64,000 bases of DNA from Halichondria panicea. Its lineage: Eukaryota; Porifera; Demospongiae; Suberitida; Halichondriidae. A program made the translations under genes and the position numbers. Positions 12,761 through 22,387 of this stretch are shown piece by piece. Under the pieces are notes generated by a model. It saw only the letters and a program-made list of their open reading frames with translations, did no database searches and had not been told where the DNA came from. The stretch is taken from the NCBI RefSeq assembly GCF_963675165.1, contig NC_087393.1, positions 3,167,502 to 3,231,501 on the forward strand, in the 5' to 3' direction. How positions within the stretch are numbered: position 1 is the first letter of the stretch; each line of letters starts with the position of its first letter.

Positions 12761-15135
12761 TCCAGCCGTAACTGCTCGACGATTGCAATATGCGCTGAAA
12801 ACTAACAGCTTCTATAGGCTTCTAGCCACGTTCTCTTTGATTTTGATTTGTGGATTTGCAAAACTAAAGCTTTGTTCTCTCCAGTTATGGCTAATTTTAC
12901 TTACAGTGAAGGCTGTTGCAATCTCTTTAGAATCTTTCGTAGCATCATCTGTTTCCATAAAGTTTCTATCAACTTATGAGTTAGCCTTGCACTAAAGCGC
13001 TAGCTTTTGTTAGCTACAGGAGTCAGAAAAGAGCTGTAAAGCTTGCTATACTGTAGTTGCCATTTGTGAACTTGACCTCTTGCAGACACACCCCTTATTC
13101 CTGTGGATGTATGCACATGCGCGCTCATCCCCACATGTGAGAGATCCATTTTGAACCCCAGATCCTGGCAGAATCAATTTATTTCTTTTTCTTGAGGCCC
13201 TGGTAAGCCACAAAACACTACAATAATTATGATACCATAATTATACCGTATAGCGGGAAATTTTCGCGGGTGAAAATTTCGCTATTTGGCTCCAGAGCCC
13301 TAGCAGAAATATTTGTTTCAATACTAGGAAACCAGGAAACCGCACCCACCAATATAGCTTTGCATGTGAAATATCGGTGCGTGGGAGTTTATCCCAGTTT
13401 TAATTTTCGCGTCTTCTGTCTGCCCTCAAAATCGCAAAATTTTACACCCTCACGAAAATTTCCCGCTGTATGGTACAATATATAGATGCATGTACACATG
13501 TATTTTCTTCTCAGTTACACTTTTTTCTCAAGATACTTACTTTTTGTGCTTAAATTCTCTCTTACTATTCTTATAGACTACATACTATGCCTTTGACAAA
13601 ACTTTTTGAGTGAAAGCAAAATATGACGAGAGACATTAGCACAGCGCAGCTTGCACCACTCGTTATAATAATACATGTACCAATTAACATGCAATGATAC
13701 CTGAACACAACAATGAGAGTGGTTCCACCAGCAGATGAACAAGGTACCGCATCGCTAGGTCCTTCTGCCTAGTCAGCATGACTGATAATGTTGCTATAGC
13801 AACTTTAAAATAGATATCCGTTTCAGTGGAACTGAGCATACTAAGCACCTGCAGGGAGTAGACCACATTTCTAATGACAGCATCTGTCTGTCAATGTTGG
13901 CCATGCTGACCTGTGGGCAAACATGTGAGTAGTACTGCTCCACAGAAGAAGCTTGTGCTGGACAGGTGGCTATCACCATAGCTAGAGCCCGGCATTTCTT
14001 CCAATTGTCTCCTCCTACAACAAAATAATTAATGGCACTCATGTGTTTAGGCACCGAAATTATGCTTACCAGTAATATCATAAATTGCCTTGAGAATATT
14101 CTGCACTCCATTCTCATCCATTAGGCGTTCAGACAGCAGCTGTCCACACGCCCTGCGCACCCAATCATCACTGCATACTTTAGCTGACCTTTTTCCGTGT
14201 CGAGGCAGAGAGAGTTTCTGCAAGGCAAGCAGCTCCCTGATAACTAACGGCTGGTAAGACTGTCGGACAGTTCTCTGAAGAGCCTCAACACACCACTCTT
14301 GTTGGACGGCAGAGATTTCATTGTGATTTGATTGATCAGAGCAAGATTCTTGAGTCGAAGCGATGTGCTGGTTTTCAGGTCCAATGTCACCTGGGGAAAC
14401 CACGGTTGTCACAGAGCTCTTTGTGACACCAAATGTCAGGTTAGATGAGGAATAAGGCAGACAGTGTGGAGCATAGCAAATCTGAATCAAGGCTGCTAGA
14501 ATATCACACAAATGCTTCGATAAAGCTGTAGCACCGAGAACCGAGTTCTCAAATAGACTGATAAATACCTTCACAGACTCGTACAAGAAGAATGACCTTA
14601 CTTTGTCTGGTACAAGTACTTGCATTTTCTCCAGCGATCTAACATGTGGGAGCCTCAATTCAAGCATTTTGTCAATGTTTGGAGACAGATATGGGTATAT
14701 TCCAAGCGATACAGTGAATTGCAGTAGTCCATGAACAGCCTTGAGGTCAGCTGTGCTCAGCAAAGCATTGGGTGCAGGTGGAGGCTGCATGTTTATTTTG
14801 ATTTCTTTATCTGCCCTGTCTAGAGCTTCAAGAGTTTCACAGAGTAGTGAGAACAGAAAGAGGCTTTCTCTTGTGAACTCTACATAGACAAGCATTGTCT
14901 CTGATTGCATCCATGACTCTGATCTGAGTGCATCTTGCCTTGAGAGTGTTTTTGAGTCATGTGAGTGCTTTCCAATATTAACTATTGAGGAATCTCTGTA
15001 CACCTTCAGGTTGGACTTCAATCTTCGGATCAAAGGAGTGTCATTTGAAGCTGGTGCATCATTAATCTCTTGGTCTGTAGAATTTTCAATCAGGTGTTGA
15101 ATGGAAGAGAGAATCGAAGACAACCTTGCCACCAT
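8029..15135 (-). CDS. TANGO6: TANGO6 homologue, HEAT/RTP1-type transport and Golgi organisation protein (10 exons)
   Basis: TANGO6 proteins are large alpha-solenoid proteins implicated in ER-Golgi organisation; the fungal relative Rtp1 acts in RNA polymerase import. Exons: 15135-14070, 14014-13911, 13848-13701, 12564-12503, 12201-12089, 11971-11212, 10450-10220, 9411-8674, 8385-8272, 8217-8029. Landmarks: exon 1 opens the solenoid (MVARLSSILSSIQHLI) and ends at DITG; exon 2 has GGDNWKKCRALAMVIATCP then YYSHVCPQ, a distinctive family block; exon 5 has SSPLLPVLLPYCPLLF. Exon 8 carries the RTP1 C1 HEAT block (SDPLIPVMGHGLLSLTKLI, then SYVYLAAINGLVSLS). The last exons carry DREVKVRQAALLVLKL and the conserved end AHAQAALGELDRVMKNFIFP. 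Exon 6 ends in a hydrophobic run (GIVFGLLSAILSGIVA) matching the putative membrane segment. Introns between exons 3-4 and 6-8 hold MITEs. The reading is open throughout with no lesion. Exons 4-5 are the least certain. Confidence 0.9.
8551..8646. repeat. Near-perfect hairpin element in TANGO6 intron
   Basis: A palindrome of about 96 bp: TAGCCTCGTTCCCAGGCCGA at one end and a diverged reverse complement (TTGGCCTAGAAACAAGACTA) at the other. The arms meet at the GTCAACACGTTGTCAAC centre. It is flanked by an imperfect direct repeat (agcctgtat / agcctgttt). It is related to the 52-bp palindrome at 28993-29044. Confidence 0.7.
10527..10660. mobile_element. 134-bp MITE with CAGAGGAGG ends and 9-bp TSD
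   Basis: Starts CAGAGGAGGTCTGACATGCG and ends with the near-exact reverse complement; most of its length is an inverted repeat around a centre near GTCACGTGATAAC. It is flanked by a perfect 9-bp direct repeat, actgcactg (10518-10526 and 10661-10669). It lies in the TANGO6 intron between exons 6 and 7. It shares ends with the elements at 22388-26003, 26016-26468 and 49816-50263. Confidence 0.85.
10683..11162. repeat. Inverted-repeat element with GGCGGCGG-rich arms
   Basis: The left arm (tatgaaagttgaatagtgcc, then AGGAGGCGGCGGCTTAACC) is mirrored at the right end (CCGCCGCCTCCACATTTTGG, then cactattcacccctcataa). The arms are about 100 bp and imperfect. It sits in the same TANGO6 intron, just beside the CAGAGGAGG MITE. 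No ORF. Confidence 0.65.
12680..13020 (+). repeat. Dispersed repeat with (GT)n tract
   Basis: Begins near CTCGAGGCGTAGCCGCACGA, carries a (GT)n microsatellite at 12725-12758, then a conserved segment including TTTGTGGATTTGCAAAACTA and a GCACTAAAGCGCTAGC end. Related copies: 41395-41860 and 53870-54250 (same strand), 47330-47680 and 35695-35875 (opposite strand). It is in the TANGO6 intron between exons 3 and 4. The class is unknown; no terminal inverted repeats or poly(A) were seen. Confidence 0.6.
13243..13475. repeat. MITE, ACCGTATAGCGGGAAATTTT subfamily
   Basis: The left end TACCGTATAGCGGGAAATTT is mirrored by the right end AAATTTCCCGCTGTATGGTA. About 230 bp, between TANGO6 exons 3 and 4. 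Confidence 0.75.
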
Positions 15136-15178
15136 GCTGCGCTGTGCTGTTCACTAATATAATATTACTTTTAAAGTT

Positions 15179-15212
15179 CAAAGAGGTCAACGTACTTTGA
15201 CCTCTTTGAAAT
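15179..15212. repeat. Perfect hairpin just upstream of TANGO6
   Basis: TTCAAAGAGGTCAA is followed closely by its reverse complement TTGACCTCTTTGAA, separated by a few bases. It lies about 45 bp upstream of the TANGO6 start codon. It could be a regulatory structure or a remnant of a tiny palindromic element. Confidence 0.5.
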
Positions 15213-15491
15213 TTGACATGTACAGTACATGTAACAGCTCAGAGGAGGCAGAGCAGAGTAGCCTCGAGACCAGCCGTTCGTTATCTGAAAGAACGCCTGG
15301 TCAAGGCAGGAAGTAAGTGGTGTTGAACCGTGTCCTCCAGAGGTTGCAGCAGATCAGCAATGTCAGGAATACGGCTTCTCTTTTTTTTTTTTTTTTTTCA
15401 AGTAGTGATAATAATTATGAGAGCAAGTCAAGAAAAAATTATAATTGTAATGTTAATAATTATGTCTTTAATTCAGTTTTCCTGCAGGTAG

Positions 15492-18389
15492 CTAGGAGTG
15501 GAGGCTTGCCTCGCTGCTGATCAGATCAATTGGCGAGGACTTCACAGCGTGGCCCCTAGATGAGCGGGCGCCACGGATACATTGTATTGCAGATCTCAGT
15601 AGAGAGAAAGACAGGCGGGCACGTAGCCAGTACAGGGTTGAGCAGTATGTCTGCTCCCATTTTTCAGCTAGACGAGAGGCAAGTCGCTTGTAGAATGTTG
15701 TGGACTGTTTTGCCATGCCCCCTGTGGCCGAAAGGACTATTGGAGTGAAGGTTGAGTGTTCGACATCTCGGACTCGTTGCTCATAAGCTCTTTTTTTTTT
15801 CATTTTCGTGCTTTTTGTAACAGTTTGCAATGCTAGAGTTTTTGTTTGACGGAGCATGAGGGTTGAACACCCTGACATCCAGGAATGTCTTCTCTTGGAG
15901 ACATCAAGTCTGGCACCATCCGATATATTGGCGGTTCTGTGAGCAAGTGTTTCTCCAGTCAGGGGTTGAATCAGGTTCCACCGAGACATCATGACAGATT
16001 TCTGTGAGTAGGTCGGCAGTGATATCCCTGATTTCATTGTGGCGGATCGATGGAAATCCTCCACGGGGGCAAGAGAGGACATGCTCGACCGAGAAGTTGG
16101 CCCCACAGTCGCAGTGTATTGGCGTACCTCCAGGCGTCCAACCATAGCGTAGACATAGGGCGTCCACAAAGGCACCTTTGTGTGGACTGAAGCCGAACTC
16201 CGAGATCGGTAGTGAGGTTAGCCAATTGGAGGCACCTCTCTCGCTTGCGAGATCCAGCGTCCTAGTGTTGGCAGGGGTGAGACGCTGCTTGATTTCTTCT
16301 GCTGTTAGGGTGGATTGTTCCCTGCGCAGCTGTTTGACAGCAGATTTGGCTGACAGCTGGGCATCCATGCACCCGAAGGAGTATTCTGGATTTTGTAGCA
16401 GGATGGACTCTATCAGTGGCTTGGAAATGGAGTGGGAAGCGGAGAACTGTAGATCACACTGTTTTGCTGGGTTGCTTAGGCCCAGACCCCCGAATCTTGT
16501 GGGCAGGGCAAAGATATCCCTATCTGTGTCATTAGGGGGTGGTCTTCCAGTGATGGTGGGAATGAACATAGTGCGTAGGATGTTCTCCAGCGGTTGAAAC
16601 TGACTGCCCAGATTCGGCATGATACGGGAGAGATGGGACTATTTGCTGTAGAATCCATGAGTAAATGCGGCATAAGCAGCATGAGGCTGAGTGGTGGCTA
16701 TCTCTGACAGTGTTTTCAGCTCGTTTCACCATAAGTCCACCTTTTCACGCACAAAAGCTGTTGTAAACTCCGAAGAGCCCAGAGGGGCCCCCAGGTATGG
16801 TCGTCCAGAGCTGGTGACATTGACATTGGTGTCAGCGAAAGCAGCGGTGGCTCTGGAGAGGCAGGAGTCTTTAGTGATCAGCCATGTCTTGGTGGAATTT
16901 GCAAAGTAGCCAAATCCAGGACCTAGGTTGGTGAGGTTGTCCCACCAGTTGCGAAGCTCACCAACAGTTCCCAGGGTAGCTGCGTCATCAGCATACCACA
17001 TCTGTGTGACAGACAGAGGCAGGTAGTCTCCTTATCAGTGGGATGGTTGCGATGGCATACATTGGCATTGCCAGGGGATCTCCCTGTGTAGTCCCCTCCC
17101 TGGAGAAGATAACCTCACCGTCTATGAATAACTCTGTTGGAGCTCGGTATGTGTTGATTAGCATGGTGGAGATGGAAGGGCAGAGAAATCTGATGTTGTG
17201 AAGAGCTACATTCCGATTTAGCGAGTTAAAAGCATTGCTCGCATCGACTAGTAGGGCTGCCTCTGTCTCATCTTGTTGGAAACATTTCTGAACAGCATGG
17301 GCTGCTGCCTCGACACCTGCAGTCTGTCCTGCACACAGCTGAACGGATCCTGCCGCGTTCTGGATATCGCCCCTCGTCACGGACAGAACAGCCTTGGCGA
17401 TGATTCTCCTTGGGGTCTCACCAATGCCTATCGGTCTCACCCCGGGGTTCTTGTCCAGTGCTATGAGACGGCTAGCCAGCAGGGGGTATACGCAGGAGGG
17501 GTCGACATAGTCTGAACACAGGCGGCGGGCCGAGAGAGCTAGGGATTCACAGAGAGAGTGGCTAGCAGTTTTGAATGATGTACACAGCCTTCTCCAGGCA
17601 TAGGCGTCCAGCCCCGAGGGACCAGCTGCCCCATGGGTGTTGAGGGACGTAGACCTTATCAGTGCAGCATCTATGGACTCAAATATGACTGGGTGGCAGT
17701 CTGGAGGGGACCCACTCATGATCGTTGCTCTAACTGCGTTGGGGTGTTTGGAAATTAGGACATCCTTCACGGTTGTTAGGCTGGGGGGGTTCCAACTTTG
17801 TCTTTGAGATGAAGGAATCCCCCTTTGCCTTTGTCGGACAGCAACTGCAGGGCAGCATGAGTCTTTCCTTCAAACATTAGTTTGGCAAATGAGCGGGAGA
17901 GCTGCTGCTCCTTTCGCTTGGTGAAGGTTTTGTGGAGACGATCTTGAATGGCCCTGCCTTCCTCTAGTAGGCTAGAGAGGTCTCCCGCATTCCATAGTGC
18001 CAGCCTCTTGGTTATACATTGTATGTGGGCCTTGATTTTTGAAGAGTAGTGAGGTCTCTGGAGTATAAGAACGGGCAGTACAGAGGCGGCTTTCAAAGCA
18101 ATTGGTTCTAACGCAGAGCAGGTGGCAAATGCCGAGAATAAGCGTGAAAGTTCTTGGGTGAAAGACTTCCCGGCATTGCCCTGAGGGATTTTGAAGAGAT
18201 TGTTTTTCCAATGAACAGTTTCAGTATAGGCAGTTTCCAGCAGAGAGGTAAAATTGGCTGTTGTGTCTTGGGTTCCCCAAAAAAAAGAGGAGCTACAAGC
18301 AGGTTGGAACTCAGGCAGCTGATTTGAGATGGTGGGCACGAAGCCTAATTGGGTAGCCCCCAAGCCAGCTGTGGGTGGTTGAGGGGGAT
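15492..18389 (-). pseudogene. Retroelement RT and restriction-like endonuclease region, disabled (3' part)
   Basis: Reading leftward on the minus strand: a coiled region (18389-17776), a reverse transcriptase (17770-16726), and a C-terminal part (16620-15492). RT landmarks are motif A LLVDASNAFNSLNR, motif B GTTQGDPLAMPMYA and motif C WYADDAA. The C-terminal part has a zinc-knuckle-like CDCGANFSVEHVLSC, then IRHNEIRD, GARLDV and, in another frame, FLDVRVFNP, as expected of a restriction-like endonuclease (RLE). Lesions: a frameshift just before YADD (about 17000-17030), two in-frame stops where Trp would fit (near 16729 and 16640), and frameshifts near 15990 and 15800-15900 (around an A-rich tract). 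The 5' part is displaced to 20730-21014 by a Ginger insertion. A 17-nt poly(T) (15381-15398) on the plus strand may be the poly(A) tail. The exact non-LTR clade is not certain. Confidence 0.82.
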
Positions 18390-18393
18390 CCGG

Positions 18394-20725
18394 TGTCACA
18401 GGACACGGCCTCCCCCAGGACAGTAGCTCCGGGGGGGTTCCGTCCTTAGGATATTTCCTCCCCCCGGAGTTTCTGTCCTAGGACAAAAGCTCCTACCCCA
18501 GGACCAGAGCTCCCCCATTCTGCGGTGCAGGTGAAAGTCAGTCCACAGGTAATCTGAGAAGACTAGTCTAGGCTACAAAGTAAACAGCCATAGACTAGAT
18601 GCAATAGATGCTGTATCTATTATGTTATAGATCTCAATACTCAATAAATACAACAATGCAAGAGAAAGAAGTACAATAAATATAACCAAAAGTGCACAAA
18701 TCATAAAGTGATACAACCAGAACAAAACCAATTACCTACTGGTTCATTGCGAATTTTGGCACAGCGATAGTGATACTACTCACTAAATTTGTCACACATG
18801 ACCATATCCTCAAAAGAGTCCGGTCTCTTGCACATGCAGTATATTGTAATGGCAATGGTTTGTGGTGTTGGTCTTTTGGGCATCGCTTTCTTTGTGCGAG
18901 GGAACTGTGAGAGTTTGCCCTTCTCAAAGCACTTAATGAGATGTGCTCTCATTTTGGCCTCATCAAACACTAGAGAATCCACATTATCGTTCATAGCAGC
19001 GTGATTGCAGCAGCAATGCTAAATAGTCCGCAGTTGTTAGCACCCTCTTGCTGCTGGAGAGCCACCACAGAGCCCATTGCATTGAATTAATGGGCTATAC
19101 ACTTGTGCTATCCGGAGCTCAGTACTTGGGGAAAGCGTTATATGGACCTTTCCAGGTGCAGTCCATTTTCCCTCCCATTCGATGAGAATTGGCCATATTC
19201 TTTAGCATGACACTGCTGCCAACTGGATAACTCTACGACAAAAATGGCAAAAATTAAGCTAAAGTTTGCTATATAAAATAATACCTTCAAAGAGTTATGC
19301 TTGTTGTCATACTGCTGCTTCTGTTTTTGCTGTGCAGCAGCAATGTTCTCCTTGGCATTGAGGTGACAGCGATCACGAATTTCCATCAACCTTCGGAGAA
19401 TTCCATCCATGTCTTCTCCGTCTTCTTCATTTTCAGTCTCCTCTCCACTCAATTGGTCAGCATCTCCTCTATCTTCTATAGCGTCGGCACCATCTCATTG
19501 ATCCATATCAAAAGTAACAGCTTTCCGCGGGTGGCGATTGAACATTAAGAAAAAGGGTGTGTACTTTGATGACGCCTACAATCAAAAAATAAAAGCATGC
19601 ATGATATAATAATTAAAATTTTACCTGTTTTGATATGCGATAGGCATAAAGAGCAGCAGAGAGATGCTGATCCCAGTCATCAGTACTAGAATCGATTACC
19701 TTCTTGAGAGTGTTCACTAGAGTCTGGTTGAAACGTTCATCAAGGCCATTTGTTTGTGGGTGGTAAGCACTTGATACGCAGTGCTGTATGTCAGTCAACT
19801 GAAAAAGTCGGGTGTTGATTTCGTTGACAAACTCTCTTCCTTGGTCTGATTGAATCACTTTTGGCCACCCATGCCTGCAAAATGTGTCAAACAGAAATTT
19901 TGCTACACCTTCTGCTGATTTTGATGGGAGTGGGGCAGCCTCAGGCCACTTAGAAATAGTCTGAGAGCGTGATAATGTACTTGTTTCCAGAGCTTGTTTC
20001 AGGTAGAGGTCCTACTAAGTCAATACCAACTCTGTACCAGACCTTTGTCACAGGGATGGGATGTAGTTCTGCTCTGGGCTTCTGCAGTTGGTGATTCGTT
20101 CGTTGGCATTTGTCGCAGTGCTTGCAGAGCTGTATGACGTCAGCATGTAGGCCTTTCCAGTAGAAATCCTGAGCAACCTACATGCATGAAACAGATATAA
20201 TTATACTTTATAAGATATGATGATAAATATACCTTTCCATAGGTCTTGTCTCTCCCAAAATGCATTCCATCCAGTCCATCGTGGCACATGTTTAGTATCC
20301 TGCTTTTCTCCTCTTGCTTCACCACAACTCTTCTCATTCTATGCATGCCAGTGCTGTCCTTCTCAGGCAGGTATAAGCATTGTTGCTGCAGAGCATATCT
20401 TTGAACTTTGTCTCTTATACTTCTCTTGTCATTAGTGGAAAGCCCGTCTCTGTATTTCTTCTGGCCAGCATTGCTGGCAGCAGTCTTGTACAGCAGTGTC
20501 CTCATACTCTTGTTGAGTAGGCATTCTGATTGCTAACAGTCTATACATTTCATGCTCGCACGTACATACGCTTATACCATAGCCTTGACAGGGTACATGT
20601 ACCCGGATGATATATCCTGGGGGCGGGGATTCTGTCCTAGGACAAAACCACCGGGGGGGAGGCATTGTCCTAAGACCGCAGGCTCCGGGGGAGAAACTGT
20701 CGCCCGGAGGTTCTATCCTATGACA
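18394..20725 (-). mobile_element. Ginger-type DNA transposon, copy 1 (2332 bp, defective)
   Basis: The ends are TGTCACAGGACACGG and ...TATCCTATGACA (5'-TGTNR type), flanked by the 4-bp duplication CCGG (18390-18393 and 20726-20729). On the minus strand it encodes an intron-containing integrase: a zinc-binding H2C2 region; a DDE core with D in VDIDLVGPLPE, D in IQSDQGREFVN and E in YHPQTNGLDERFNQ; an SH3-like WKGPY tail; and then a separate PHD finger (YCMCKRPDSFEDMVMC). A cut-and-paste transposon with a retroviral-type integrase, TGTNR ends, a 4-bp duplication and a PHD finger fits the Ginger group. It is disabled by a 2-nt deletion near 20498, a lost dinucleotide before the KWPEA motif (about 19950), and TAG for Trp in the PHD finger (about 18777). 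It interrupts a retroelement ORF. Confidence 0.88.
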
Positions 20726-20729
20726 CCGG

Positions 20730-21014
20730 GTGCACTGGTTGAGGAGGTGTTTGGGACTGAGTGGGAGTCTGAGTTGGAGTTGGAGGAAACTTGGCACTTC
20801 TCTGAAGGTTGGAACAACGCTGTTTCTTGCCTGGAAGACAGTCAATGCATGCTTTACCTGCTTTCACGCAAGAGCAGTTCTTGCAGAGACCACTGCCATT
20901 ACATCTGCAGCATTGAACCATTCCAAGGCTTCGTTTTCGTTTTCTGTTTTCAGTTTTTAAAATTGCTCCTTGATGAGTAGTCTTGTAAATGTAGTTAGTT
21001 CGATAGTTAGGCAA
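20730..21014 (-). pseudogene. 5' part of the split retroelement: cysteine-rich N-terminal domain
   Basis: The frame contains VQCCRCNGSGLCKNCSCVKA, then GKACIDCLPGKKQRCSN, a repeated C-x2-C pattern, and a Pro/Thr/Gln linker (PPTPTQTPTQSQTPPQP). It ends exactly at the Ginger copy 1 boundary. A similar PPQPP linker resumes on the other side at 18389, immediately outside the matching CCGG. The two parts are therefore the 5' and 3' portions of one retroelement split by the transposon. The cysteine pattern suggests nucleic-acid or zinc binding. Confidence 0.75.
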
Positions 21015-22130
21015 CAGTTAGCAACAGTTTAGCAACAGTTTAGTTGACTTCTTTATTACAGAAGCTGCAAGTCACAATCACCAAGATCACACAAGAACGT
21101 TTGTCTATATCTCTTTCCTTGGCAATCTGTTGTAGAAATTACAACAACGGTAACGAATCGTTATGATGAATTAGATGAAGTTGTATGTGAGCTCCTCCCT
21201 GACAAACAAACTGTAGTCTAGGTAACGGCCTTATCAGTCAAGTAGGCTAAAAATCTGTGTCCTTTGATGTAAGCTTTGATGTTTCTTTGTGCATATGTAG
21301 TTAAAAAAAAAAAAAAAAGAAACCTTTGACTAGCTAGGAAGAGTAGCAGCAGTAGTAGTAGGAAGAGTAGCAGTAGTAGTAGTAGCAGTGCAAGCAGGAC
21401 TAGACTAGATTAAAAAGTTGGTGGAGAGAATAACTGACCGTTTGGACGTCACCTGGCTGCCAGACTTTCATCTGGACTCTTCCCCCTGAGTAGCTGGCCT
21501 TTCTCTAAGCCACAAAACTGAGCAAGAAGCTGAAGAAGCAGCTAGACAGAGACATGTACCTAGCCTTAAGAATTGGGAGGCGTGGCTCAACTAGTTAGCC
21601 CAGCCCAGAGGAATTGTTACCGTGGGTACTGAACAACCGTAGAAGTAGGGCTACCCCTGGCTTTACTGAATTAACTAGCTGTGTCTGCTGTCTAGTTGGA
21701 CCAGATTTAGCTAGATAATTGGGTAGAGAATAGTTGAGCGGTGCTGTGTGTAGCTTGAACTGTACTGGCTGGCAAGAATCTAGTAAGCACCCTATGCACT
21801 GATAACTCGTCAGAATGGAGGGTATGTTCTAGGGATCTGGACAGCTGTACATCCAAAGGAGCCAAGGAGTGCCAATCATCTTCTCCCAGTCTCTGACACA
21901 CTAAACAAAACGAACTAAGCAACCATGCAGCTTAATTGCTTACTGTTCAACTGTAGCCTACTAGGCTAGTGAGTCACTAGGACATCTAGTGTTGTGCCTG
22001 CTGTCCAAAGCATGCAGGCCATATTTATAGCCTAGCATCTGTGTGTAGCAAAGGTCAAATATAAGGTCAGCAGCCCCCTACGTACATAGGTAAGGTCTCT
22101 AGCTAGAAGGTGAGCTTTTACTAGAACTCT
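21015..22130. other. Intergenic stretch without a gene; AGT-rich simple repeat
   Basis: Contains a poly(A) run (21303-21318) and an imperfect AGT/AGC trinucleotide repeat (about 21335-21390). No protein-like ORF or element boundary was recognised. It may include 5' UTR sequence of the split retroelement. Confidence 0.5.
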
Positions 22131-22387
22131 CCACTAGCGAAGGTTAATCGTACTCTCTACTAGCGAAGGTTAATCGTACTGTCCACTAGCGAAAGTCAAT
22201 CGTACTCTCCACTAGCGAAAGTTAATCGTACTGTCCACTAGCGAAGGTCAATCGTACTGTCCACTAGCAAAGGTTAATCGTACTGTCCACTAGCGAAGGT
22301 CAATTGTACTGTCCACTAGCGAAGGTCAATCGTACTGTCCACTAGCGAAGGTCAACTCTCTACTAGCGAAGGTCAATCGTACTGTCT
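22131..22387 (+). repeat. 26-bp minisatellite (about 10 copies), continuing after the insertions at 26469
   Basis: The unit is ACTAGCGAAGGTTAATCGTA followed by CTCTCT or CTGTCC. The array is broken at 22387 by the CAGAGGAGG element; one more unit and a partial one reappear at 26475-26510, after both insertions. Removing the elements with one copy of each target duplication restores a continuous array. Confidence 0.9.

Noticed and set aside
12558-12788. 76-codon minus ORF with a poly(His-Thr) run
   Set aside because: Translation of a (GT)n microsatellite inside a dispersed repeat in a TANGO6 intron.
16178-16597. 139-codon plus-strand ORF
   Set aside because: Antisense shadow of the retroelement C-terminal region, which has clear RLE-type motifs on the minus strand.
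18789-19004. Plus-strand ORFs over the Ginger PHD region and its mirror at 25067-25282
   Set aside because: Antisense shadows of the PHD-finger frame.
22131-22387. Possible CRISPR-like array
   Set aside because: The 26-bp units are contiguous with no variable spacers, and the DNA is eukaryotic. It is a minisatellite.
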